Source: Mallotus nudiflorus (taxonomy: Eukaryota > Streptophyta > Magnoliopsida > Malpighiales > Euphorbiaceae). From it: 64,000 nucleotides of DNA. The stretch spans positions 186,001 to 250,000 of the forward strand of contig CANTUR010000417.1 of NCBI GenBank assembly GCA_947683625.1, read 5' to 3'. Made by a program: the position numbers and the translations under genes. Under the pieces are notes generated by a model. The model was not told the DNA's origin and ran no database searches. It saw only the letters and a program-made list of their open reading frames with translations. This document shows, piece after piece, positions 1 to 9,535 of the stretch (position 1 is the first letter of the stretch; each line of letters opens with the position of its first letter).

Positions 1-1294
1 CTATATATATAAATATACTAAAATTACTTCAAAAATTCACCAAAAATTATACAATTATCCAAAATTAATTTTATCAATATATTTATCAATAATATCAATA
101 ATTAAACTCAATTTATGAATTAAATTCAATTAAAAACATAATTAACCCTAATTTCCCAAATTATATAAACTTCAATAATTCAAAATAAATACATAAAAAT
201 TCCAAATAAATTCCTATAATTCATTTCAACACCTAATTTAACCATAAAACACAATTTCATAATTTAAATAATTAATTTCCGAAAATTAGAAAATAATATT
301 AAAATATTCAAAAATACCCAAAAATCCAAAAAATCTCCAAAAATTCCACAAAAATTCATACATGTAGATTAAGCTACTAGGATCAACATTTGTGAAGGTA
401 GTTTTCATGAATCAATCAATTCGAAGCTCAAAAAAAACAAAAACCCTAATATGGCCGAATTGAAAAATTCAAAACCTAAGCAAATCTAGACCATTTTAGC
501 TCAAACCAAAGCTAGAATCACACTCACCGGAGCTCAAGGAGAAGAAAGATACCGGCGGTGTCGAAAATGGTGGCCGGAATCATCGTGAACGACGGTGGAA
601 GGAAATTCGGCTTCTCCGGCCAAAAATGGTTTCCAGGCGCCGGAATCCGCTGCTACAGGCAGCGAGGAAGGCTGGAGAAGGTGGTGGCACACCGAACGGC
701 ACACCAACAGTGAGGAATCGATAGTTGCAGGCGTCGGACGGCGGTGAGGGTGAAGATCGGGGAAGGAGATGCTTCGGGGGCAAAATGATAATTTTTCAAA
801 AGTTTTGATTTTTGATATATTATATGTATATATATATACTTTATACTATATGTTAAAATAATATTAAATTACACACATTAAATATACACCACACACATAT
901 AATTTAATATTTTTAATAATTTATACTAAATAAAAATAATTAAATAACAATAAAACTAATAAATAATTAATAAAATATTAGGGTAATATTAAACTTTAAT
1001 TAAATAAATAATTACACATAGGCTTTATTTAGTAATTTAAAAATATGTATGAGTTCATGCAAGTCCGAAAATATATTTAATATAATTAATAATAAATTAT
1101 TTACATGAAAATTTCCCCGAAAATGCAAGTCCCGGGAAAATTTTACGTAAAGCACTGTAAATAAGACACAGTAATTAAAATAGGTTTTAAATACATATCA
1201 ACTCGTAAAAATATCATATAATATACATATAGAAATTATTAACACTGCATATCCCGGTACAGTGTAAAATATTTTAAAAACACGGGATATTACA
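1..1294 (-). mobile_element. LTR fragment of a Tekay/Del-like gypsy element (5' part of the LTR)
   Basis: Read on the - strand, this begins at 1294 with TGTAATATCCCG and runs leftwards out of the window. The same order of landmarks occurs in the LTRs at 37807-41052, 47127-50369 and 55326-58559: AT-rich start, TATA-like repeat near 825-840, GC-rich block at about 530-785, and a GTGAGTGTG splice-donor-like site near 520. To the right of 1294 there is no polypurine tract but part of another LTR, so this is the outer 5' end of an element or solo LTR inserted there. The open frame in the GC block (580-783) resembles the one at 38321-38521 but has no recognisable domain. Confidence 0.85.
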
Positions 1295-1913
1295 TAGAGT
1301 GCTTTTTATTGATATTTGAGGTTGCGATAACTTAGGGTTCTATTTGATCCTTCATAAACTGATGTTTTTCAGTATTACATATAAAGTGATTTTTAGCATC
1401 TATGTGTACCTGCTTGTATATGTATTTATTATATATACTTATGAGTGTTTGCATTTGTCATTTAGAAATGCGTGTATATATATTATAATAATTCACTCAG
1501 TGAGGTCTGACTCCTCTCAGTTGATATTTTTACAGGAGAGTCTTCTTCTTCATACCTTAGCAGTAGGCCTATCCGTCGGATTTCTTCTGCTCTGACTTTA
1601 TTATATAAATTACTTAGTTGTTTATTATTGTACTCTAGTAAACTGCAGTAGTTGTATTTATAACAATAGTGAGTTTATTTATTTTATTGTATGAGATTTT
1701 AATTCATATGTTTAATGTGACTATTGTATTAAATTATTCCATGATATGAAGGAGATTATTTTATTATATTAAATTGAAATATTTATTTATGGTATATTTA
1801 TTTTAATTTTCTTTATTGTATGTTTTTATTATTTAAGGCTTGCTACGGGTTTCAAATTCGAAAGAATTCCCGTTCCTTAGTGCCGGTCATGGCCCCCGGT
1901 TTGGGTCGTGACA
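1295..1913 (+). mobile_element. 3' part of a second, diverged Tekay-like LTR
   Basis: From 1295 the sequence follows the last 620 bases or so of the + strand LTRs at 40440-41052 and 42860-43473. Shared landmarks are the GAGGTTGCGATA start, the AATTCACTCAGTGAGG box at 1490, a TTTTTACAG acceptor-like site near 1533, GGCTTGCTACGGGTT near 1835 and the terminal GGGTCGTGACA ending at 1913. The left part of this LTR was displaced by the - strand LTR ending at 1294. The right end abuts Tat-type integrase sequence, so it lies inside that older element. It differs from the other LTRs at many sites and belongs to another subfamily or is older. Confidence 0.8.
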
Positions 1914-2932
1914 GGGACAGTCCTCACTAAAAAGATAAGTAGTCAAGGGTGCTTTTGGCTAACCATGGAGGCAGATTACGTGAAGTATGTAAAGAAATGC
2001 CACAACTGCCAAGTGTATGGTAATATGAGCCACCTGCCTTATATGGAACTTTAAGGTTTGACCTCTCCTTGGCCATTTGCAGTCTGGGGAATTGATATTA
2101 TCGGAAAGATAAGGCCAAAAGCATCCAACGGTCATTGTTACATTATAGTGGCAATTGACTATTTCTTAAAATAGGTAGAAGCTGAATCATTCACAACTGT
2201 AGGGGCGAAATAAATGGCCAGGTTCATAGAGAAGAATATAATTTGTCAATATAGGTTGCCTCACCACATCATTACTGATAATGGTGTTCAGTTTAGGGAA
2301 AAAATGACCACTCTGTTGGAACAATACAAAATTGAGCATCATAGATCATCCCCTTATAGACCACAGGCTAACGAAACCGTAGAAGCAGCAAACAAGAATG
2401 TGAAAGGAATATTGGCCAAGATACTAGAAAATTACAAAGACTAGGTAAGTTACCTATAGTTTGCATTATGGGAATACAAAACCATTGCCAAAATGTCAAT
2501 AAGAGCCACTCCATATTCTTTAGTATATGGGTGTGAAGTTGTGTTGCCAGTTGAGGTTAAAATTTAGTCATTAAGGGTTCTCCTAGAATCTAAAATCCCT
2601 GAGTATCAATGGGTAGAAAGCCGATTGGCACGGCTGACGTTGTTGGATGAAAAGAGGATAAAGGCCATGTATCACTCTCAGTTGTACCATAAAAGGATAG
2701 CTTGAGCTTATAATAAGAAGATTAAGCCAGGTAAGATCAAAGAGGGTGACTTGGTCTTAAAGCTCACTAGGCCAATCATGACTGATCCGCAATGGAAGTT
2801 TAAGCTGAACTGGGAAGGTCCCTACTAAGTGAAGAAGCTATTTTCCAAAGGAGCTACTATTTTGTTTGACTTAGAGGGAAATGAATTCAGAGAGCCCATC
2901 AATATGGACAAGCTCAAGAAATACTTTTTATA
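1914..2932 (+). pseudogene. Ty3/gypsy integrase, Tat/Ogre type, decayed
   Basis: Conceptual translation gives the end of the zinc-binding domain (CHNCQ near 2008), then the catalytic core. Visible are WGIDII with the first Asp near 2095, ITDNGVQF with the second Asp near 2275, and a Glu in QANETVEAANK near 2370. The tail ends in KLKKYFL, without a chromodomain. The wording of the core (PKASNGH, IVAIDYF) fits the Tat/Ogre branch of gypsy integrases. Several in-frame stops (for example near 2054, 2173, 2207, 2442 and 2566) make it non-functional. The protease, RT and RNase H that should precede it are missing because an LTR ends at 1913. This is the sense-strand anchor for the antisense genes that follow. 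Confidence 0.88.
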
Positions 2933-2938
2933 AAAGTC

Positions 2939-3337
2939 TCACTAAGGAGAAAACCTCAAAAGAGGCTGCCTAGGCAAAAGTTAGAGACAAAAAAAGGAAA
3001 AAGTAAAAACTCCTACTGGATTGAAAACCTAAAAAAGGTGGTCCAGGAAAAAGTAAAGGACGTGTAAAAGGAGAAAGAGAGAGGAAAAGAAAATACTTAA
3101 TTGGAAAACTTATAAAGGCAAGCCAATTAGCGACAGGAGATATGTAAGAAGCAAAATTATATAGTCTTGTTGTGCTTAAATTAAATGGAATGGATCGCCT
3201 TTATTATTGTAAACATTGCATTAAATGCTTATTACACATTGTTTAACTCAAAAGGAAATCCCATCTAATAAGAAAGTACATAAAAAGACTAAATTTCATA
3301 AACTGAACTAATATCGTTTGATTTTCTTATGACTCCC
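2939..3337. other. Spacer between integrase and the antisense ORFs
   Basis: About 400 bases of A- and G-rich sequence after the integrase stop. The + strand shows a broken lysine-rich reading frame. No domain is recognised. It is probably the post-pol region of the Tat-type element. Confidence 0.4.
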
Positions 3338-4540
3338 CTAGGCACTTGATGCCTGTAATGACATTGTCATTCTATTTCTTGTAAATTCATCCTTTTTTAG
3401 CTGGTGTAGTTAAATCCATGCCTTGTACTGGTCATTAGTAAACTGATCTCCACTGTAGTTAATGAACCTTTGGATGATTCTACGAGGCCAAGTAGTAACC
3501 AGGTTGTCTAGAAAGTTCTAAGAAAGAGGCCCTGGATTAAACTCATGCACTAGTTCCACAATTCGTTGTTTCTGCCCATTTTGCCTGCAAAGCTGAGTTG
3601 GATTATAGAAGGTGGTGAAATAAAGGCCGGTTAGGGAAACACAATAGGTATAGGACCGGAGGGTCACATACTGCAATCTCCACCATGGGCACATCCACTA
3701 AATCAGAGTATCAGGGAATGTAGACAACCAGTTGTGAGCATCTTCTGGATAGGATAAAGTCTCCTAATATGATAGTGTTTGGCCTTATAGTAAGTAATGT
3801 CTCTGGGTGCTTTGAGTAACCTCAATTTCTCTTATAACCAAGCTTATAGGAGTAACAAATGGGAAAGAATGATGGAAAGCAGAAGATGATAAGAGGAAGA
3901 GGAGACTCACCTCCAATAAAAAAGGACTCCTAGAGAATCGCCTGGTCTTAGAAAAGTTGTCAAGCCCGATAATAGTTTTAGCCATAATAAGAGGGAAAAG
4001 GTTTAGTCCACTCTCCACCTGGTCCAAAACATGAAGGATCTTCGGGTCACAGTTGCCAGAGGAGGAGATTAATAAGAACTGAGCATACAGGTAAAGTGTT
4101 ATCATTCGAGGCCAGGGAACCTCGCTGCTATTTATGGCTGCTACAATTTCTATAAAAGGGCTCATCAGGATTTCATTACTAAAAATGTGGCGAAGAGAGG
4201 ACTGAGGGGACATGTTGAATAACCTTGCCATTTGATATTGAATGGTGTGCAAATCTGGGGTTGCCACTGAACGAATGACGATCTGTCAAGTAGAATCTAT
4301 TTGAGAGCCTAAAATAGCTTCAAATTCTTCTTGCAGGGGGCAGATATCCATTATATTAAATCAAAAAATATATTTTTAAGGATCCTAAAACTGAGCAAGA
4401 ACGTGAAGAAATGAGAAGTTAATCTTCCTATCATGCAAAGATTGGAAGGCGGATAGGTGAAATGGCTCTATTCTAGCCCATAACCCGCCATCCAAACTTT
4501 TCAGAATTAGTTGTAGCTGTTTTAAGCTTCTCTTAGTCAT
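3338..4540 (-). pseudogene. Antisense ORF of the Tat element, DUF7745-like protein, decayed
   Basis: On the - strand, coding potential starts at an ATG at 4540-4538 (MTKRSLKQLQ) and ends at a TAG at 3340. Recognisable blocks in order are: AQF*DP at about 4390 (expected FWDP, Trp codon now TAG); MDICPLQEEFEAIL near 4350; a block with WPRMITLYLYAQFLL near 4110; NLFPLIMAKTIIGLDNFSKTR near 3980; HNWLSTFP near 3715; and PWWRLQYVTLR followed by FYNPTQLCRQNGQKQ near 3570-3680. This order resembles the plant DUF7745 family, which is common in transposon-associated plant genes; the assignment is by eye. It lies opposite to pol and 3' of the integrase, where Tat-group elements are known to carry antisense 'additional ORFs'. 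Several stops and at least one frameshift break it. Confidence 0.65.
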
Positions 4541-4655
4541 GAGTGGGGCCAGAATGTTGTTTGGGAGAAAAGAATAGAGGGAAGTGGCGAAATGAAGAGA
4601 GATTAGGGATTTTAAAGAAGATTTGGGGGTTTTTTATAGCTATAGGATAGATGTG

Positions 4656-4790
4656 TAGAGGCGATCGCCTCTATATTTAAGCGACGCCTCTGTGTGAAAA
4701 GGCGAATGATCTATCGCCTCTTGACATAGAGGCGAATGATCTATCGCCTCTTCACATAGAGACGATGCCTCTATAACAGGCAAAACAGGT
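4656..4790. repeat. Cluster of GAGGCGATCGCCTC palindromes
   Basis: 4656-4673 is a perfect 18-bp palindrome (TAGAGGCGATCGCCTCTA). It is followed by at least four imperfect copies of the half-sites GAGGCGA and TCGCCTC up to about 4775. The cluster sits just upstream (antisense sense) of the DUF7745-like ORF and between the two antisense genes, so it could be promoter or 5' leader. Related clusters occur near 7241-7325, 9416-9535 and 12299-12425. Confidence 0.75.
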
Positions 4791-5018
4791 CTTCATGTCA
4801 CTGGGAATTCTTTGGGCTGTATATGTAAAGTCAGAGCAAAGCTTTTTAGAGATGAAATGCCTCTATTCATTCAAAAGTCTGCCAAAAATTCTCAGTGTAA
4901 AATATGAAGGTATAAAAAAAATTAATTAAATCAATCAATCAATCCAGACAGTAAGAGGACAACAATGTAAAACCTCCAATGTTTCTAGACAAGGACACCT
5001 ATATATTAATAAAAATCT

Positions 5019-7630
5019 ATAGAGGGTCCTCTTTACTTATCACTATCAAACTCATCGACCTGCTCATAAGTGGCTCGTCCACAGGCTCATAAGTTGGCTC
5101 ATCTGCAGAAGCATCAGTGGGATCAGTCCCATCATCCTCATTGTTATCCTCGGACTCCTCATCAGCTGCCCCCTCCTCCTTATTGCCCTCAACCAAAAGA
5201 GCGATGAGCTAGCACTCCAGGGCAGTGATCCTAACCTGGTTGGCCTCATCTCAATCTTGTCGAAGCACGATAAGAGGTAAAAAATCATGAAAGCATGCAT
5301 ACATGTAGAAATAAAGCATATTCTGTATGTGCTTTCACTACTGTGTCACCTGCATCAGGAAGTCCTTATAGGCCTTAACCACTTGGTACATGTACTCTCT
5401 CTGATCTCGAGGTATCTATTTTGCTGATGATGTTAGAACTAACCATGTGTTAAAAAAAATTGAGAATGCGATTTAGGATGAAAGAAACTTACATAGGTAG
5501 TAGCCTCTAGGAAGAATGTTGGCTCCAAGGTCAGGTCCAACATTAAAAACTAACAAGAGAGCTCACCAAAAGGCACCTAGCAATGAGTTAGCAGATCAGG
5601 AGTAGTGATGAGTCTGCCAGCCACCACCTAGGGTCGAGGACTAGAAGGGTCTGCCAAGGAGGGTGCCCTAAAAGAAGAGCCCTCACTATTGGGAATGATG
5701 CGAGTGCGCTGATGAAGCCTCGCCTGTGTAGAGGGCCTAGGGCGAGGGGTAGGTGCCCTGGGAGCTACCTAAAAAATGAAAGATAAGTTAAAAAATAACA
5801 TTTATAAGTAAATATAAAATATATAAAATAAAACATTGCATGCTCACCTGAAGTGCAAGCTTAGGAAGGGGCACTCGCTGTAGTATATGAGCCCGTGTAA
5901 AGTCCACGTAGTGGGACTTCCTCCTCTCACAATAGTCTACAGCATCCTCTCCCTATAGGGCTTGATTGATCTTATCCCCCTCTAACTCATGCGCCCAGAA
6001 GATATGCCAGGGAAGAGCAAGAGGTGGACGCCTCACTCAGGCACCTGATCGCCACTGATGTATCCTCTCCCTGATGAACCAAACTCTACAATCAAGGCCT
6101 CTGAGCAAAACTCTCTTCCTGGATAGAGAAATAGAGTGAATCATAGCCTGTGTCCACCCTGCCTAAGGGCCCCATAAGTCTGAGCATAACTGCAAGAATA
6201 AACAAGTAAGTGAATTTGATTAATGAGTTTATTGCTAATCTCAGTTACATTTGTAGGTGCATACCTCATCATAAGTGAGCATGTTCAGCCGCTCATGGTG
6301 GATATGAACACAAGCCACAGGCCTCCTCTAAGCTCAGCTGGGACCCCACCTCGCCATCATAGGGAAAGGAGTGTCAATGATCCTGGTGATCCTCACTATC
6401 AGCTCCAGCTCTAAAGCCTAGTCCTATGAGAGAAACAAGGGCTTGTTAGTAAGATCAAACAGCAATAGTTGGAATGGAATATAAAGGGAGAAAGAGGAAG
6501 TAAAATACTAGTATGACATGCCAAAAACTGCAGAGTTTCCTGGCTCTACGTACCAGCTTATCCATGCTCCTGTAAAGATAAGCTAAGGTGCAGTTACCCC
6601 AATTATAGGTTGCCACTAAGTCTAGGTCCCTCAAAGGCATCAGGAAGCTCAAGTCCATAAAGTTGGTTGTATCTATAAAGAGAGTAGTGCCCAACAAATG
6701 AATGAGGAAAGCATGCACCACCTGATCGATCTATAGGGGTGTAGTGGCCACCTCAACTCTAGCACAGGTGTAGAAGCTCCTAATCGACTCAAGCTTCACT
6801 GTGTGGGTCCTTTTCATATGTAGGACCATCCCAAGCAAACGCTCAATGAAAGCGAGACGATCGAGAGATAACTGATGAAGGCTAGCATCAAAGAGAACAA
6901 AATCCCTAACACAAGCAATGCTAATAAAAAAGGCAAAAGCCACCAGGTCCAGGGTGAACTCCCTAAAAGGAAGATGAAATGTGTGGGTGGTGTCAGACCA
7001 CCTCTCTATTAAGGCATGCAAGGGTTGGTAGTCTATATGCCCCTGCTATACCGCGAGTACTAGGATAAAGTTGGAGAAGTCGATATCATGAATCCAAGTC
7101 CGTATGGCCTCAGAAAGTTCATCATACCATATGCGCACACTACTAAAGTTCCCAGCACCCTTGAGGGTGTGGGCATCAAGCTAAAGAAGTAAAACTTATC
7201 ATTTTATGTAGTAAAATTTCAAATTTTATTGAATCCTCTTGCTGAGGTGAACGCCTCTATTGAAGAGGCGATCACCTCATTGCACTTGAAGAGGCGATCG
7301 CCTCTTCGAAGAGGTGACACCTCTTCATGACAACAATTGGATAGAATAATTCAAAATCTTAATTTTCAATCCATAAAATTTAATTTCTTTCAGTTAAATT
7401 GATAAATATGCATCTATAAATAGTAACCCGATGTTATTTCATGATATTCACAAGAAAAATTAAAGAAATTGGTTATTTACCTCTCTAGTAGCTAGGCCGT
7501 AAATATGGGAACACACATCCACAAATAGGGGGATCTCGTCTTCAATACTGAGCCTGAAACTCTGAGAAGGATGCACTATAGGTGTCACTAGGTCCCACAT
7601 ACACAAATATAGGGTCTATGCGGCGTTCAT
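5019..7630 (-). pseudogene. Antisence multi-exon gene with plant mobile domain (PMD), decayed
   Basis: Start ATG at 7630-7628. A likely exon 1 (7481-7630) ends at a GT; a 300-bp intron follows, with acceptor TTCTTTAG at 7181. Exon 2 encodes the PMD core: IRTWIHDIDF, then LHALIERW followed by THTFHLPF near 6970-7020, LLGTTLF near 6690, and LRDLDLVATYNWG near 6600. This is the expected PMD order. Further exons are suggested by GT/AG sites near 6263-6431, 5848-6190 and 5493-5768. The last exon ends in an acidic tail (EESEDNNEDDG, then EPTYEPVDEP near 5075) stopping near 5019-5030. Stops (for example near 7618, 7040 and 6731) and a one-base slip in the tail make it inactive. PMD proteins are transposon-derived in plants, and Tat elements may carry one antisense. 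Exon borders other than intron 1 are inference. Confidence 0.75.
7241..7325. repeat. GAGGCGATCGCCTC palindromes inside the PMD-gene intron
   Basis: 7288-7307 is a perfect 20-bp palindrome, GAAGAGGCGATCGCCTCTTC. On both sides are imperfect copies (GAGGCGATCACCTC near 7266, GAGGTGACACCTC near 7311). All lie within the proposed intron 1 of the antisense PMD gene (7181-7480). Confidence 0.8.
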
Positions 7631-7830
7631 GTCAGAGAATATGGAGAATAAGAGAGAAAGAGAAAGGAGAGGAAAAGAGAAAAGAGAGAGAATTAGAAAG
7701 GTGAGAGTGACCTTTGGAGAAGAAAAGTGAGAATTTATATAATTAGGGTAGGAGAGGAAGATTGAGAGAAAAGAAGATGAAGAAAAGAGGGTGAGGTGAG
7801 GCCCGTTTGATAAAATAAAACACAAAATGG
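7616..7830. promoter_or_regulatory. GA-rich tract upstream of the antisense PMD gene
   Basis: From about 7630 to 7800 the + strand is almost pure purine (GAGAAAGAGAAAGGAGAGG type); the - strand is therefore a CT-rich tract directly 5' of the PMD-gene ATG. CT-rich stretches are common in plant 5' leaders and core promoters. The role is inferred from position. The - strand open frame here (7616-7825) is a low-complexity shadow. Confidence 0.35.
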
Positions 7831-7914
7831 CCCATGGCCCATTGAAAGAAAAAAATGATAAATGAATGAGAATTTATGCATCACCACTCAAGTGTACCCC
7901 AAGATCAATATTTG

Positions 7915-8645
7915 GATTTGAATGCATTCTAATTGAAGCATCAAGAAGGATAAGCATTTGGTCAGATTTGAATCCCTGAAGTGTGTGGCAGAATAAACGT
8001 CTGGTCGGGTTTAAATCCCTAAAATGTGTAAAAGAATAAGCATCTGGTCAAGTTTGAATCCCTAAAGTGCATAAAAGAATAAGCATTTGGTCAATTTTGA
8101 ATCCTCAAAGTGTGCGAAAGAATAAGTGTCCCTGAAGTGCATGGAAGGACAAGTATCTGGTCAGGTTTGAATCCTTGAAGTGTGCAAAAGGACAAGTATC
8201 TGGTCGGGTTTAAATTCCTAAAGTGCATGAAAGAATAATCTTCTAGTCAGGTTTGAATCCCCAAAGTGCATGGAAGAATAAGCATCTGGTCGGGTTTGAA
8301 TCCCCGAAGTGCACAAAAGAACAAGCATCTGGTCGGGTTTGAATCCCCAAAGTGCACAAAAGAATAAGCATCTGGTCGGGTTTGAATCCCCGAAGTGCAC
8401 AAAAGAATAAGAAGCCCCGAAGTGCACAGGAAAATAAGTGTCTGGTCAGGTTTGAATTCTCAAAGTGCTCAGAAGGACAAGTGTCTGCTCGAGTTTGAAT
8501 TCCCAAAGTGTGCGAAAGGACAAGCATTTGGTCGAGTTTGAATCCTCAAAATGAGCAGAAGAATAAGCATTTAGTAGGGTTTGAATCCCCGAAGTGCACA
8601 TCTTAGGAGGTGTCTGGTCAGGTTTGAATCCCCGAAGTGCATTCT
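7915..8645. repeat. Minisatellite with a 43-bp unit, about 16 copies
   Basis: The unit reads roughly AAGCATCTGGTCGGGTTTGA then ATCCCCGAAGTGCACAAAAG plus 3-4 bases. Unit starts at 8281, 8324 and 8367 are exactly 43 bases apart. Outer units are more diverged and one unit near 8411 is shortened. 43 is not a multiple of three, so the array is open in several - strand frames (8218-8427, 8243-8527) without being a gene. It lies in the 3' non-coding part of the Tat-type element. Confidence 0.92.
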
Positions 8646-9070
8646 TCTTTTACTGAGTAACTCTCAGGCTAGGAAAACTCAGGTTTTACGCCAAACTATA
8701 ATGAGTAACTAATCGAGCCAGGAAAACTTGAGAAACATGGTTACATTTCATCTCTTTTTACTGAGTGGAGATTGGGCCATGCTTAAGATTCACGCCAAAC
8801 TATAATGAGTAACTGATTAGGCCAAGAAAACTTGAGGAACACGATTACATTTCATCTCTTCTATTGAGTGACTACTCAAGCCAAAAAAACTTGGGAATCA
8901 TGCTAAATTTATAATGAGTAGTTGATCGAGTTAACTTAACTCGAGGATCATGACTATGTTTCTCTTCTATCTCTGTTGAGTGAAGATTGGGTCATGCTTA
9001 AGATTTATTCTAAAATTAGTAATGAGTGACTGATCAGGCCAGGAAAACCTGAGGATCACGGTCACATTTT
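8646..9070. repeat. Second tandem repeat, units of about 110-120 bp
   Basis: Four imperfect units share TAATGAGTAACTGAT (near 8699, 8801, 8910 and 9022), then AGGCCAGGAAAACTTGAGGA and CATTTCATCTCT. It follows the 43-bp array directly and is probably part of the same 3' repeat block of the Tat-type element. Confidence 0.75.
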
Positions 9071-9415
9071 GAAGATGAAGTTCGACCTCTTAAGTTTGAA
9101 TTCCCAAGGCTGATGGCCCGAGCAAAGCTCACAGGTCAGGTATGTCATTCTTACTTTATATTGTTTGATGTGTATGTTACTTTTTTAAAAAATCATTTTC
9201 AAAAAAATTAATTTTTTAAAAAACCAAGGGAGCAAACTATGGACACTGTCAGTTTGATTGGTCCGTAACGAAAGCCTGATGATGAGAAAGTTCGAGTTTT
9301 GAATGCAAGGGGAGCCCGAGACTTCTCTAAAATTAACTCTAAAAACCCAAACACTAAGCCAAACCCATAAATACCATATCCAAGACTAAAACAAAGCCAA
9401 AGCCCAAGCCCAAGC

Positions 9416-9535
9416 CCATTGCCTCTTGACCCAAGGCCCCGACCTGGCCCAGGTGAAGAGGCAATTGCCTCAACGAAGAGGCATCGCCTCTTCACCTCAA
9501 GCATCGATAAGGTGATGCCTCATCAAAAAGGCGAT
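9416..9535. repeat. GAGGCG/CGCCTC palindrome cluster
   Basis: Contains GAAGAGGCAATTGCCTC at about 9456-9472, GAAGAGGCATCGCCTCTTC just after it, and further half-sites to about 9530. Same motif family as at 4656 and 7288. Confidence 0.7.

Noticed and set aside
6223..6414. + strand frame of 63 codons
   Set aside because: Overlaps the antisense PMD gene, whose - strand translation matches the domain; the + strand frame has no support.
8218..8527. Two overlapping - strand open frames with repetitive Phe/Pro/Asp-rich protein
   Set aside because: They are frames through the 43-bp minisatellite, open in several frames because of its composition; no start context or domain.
7915..8645. Regular repeats with spacer-like variation, as in a CRISPR array
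   Set aside because: The whole 43-bp unit is repeated with point changes; there are no unique spacers, and the context is a plant retrotransposon.
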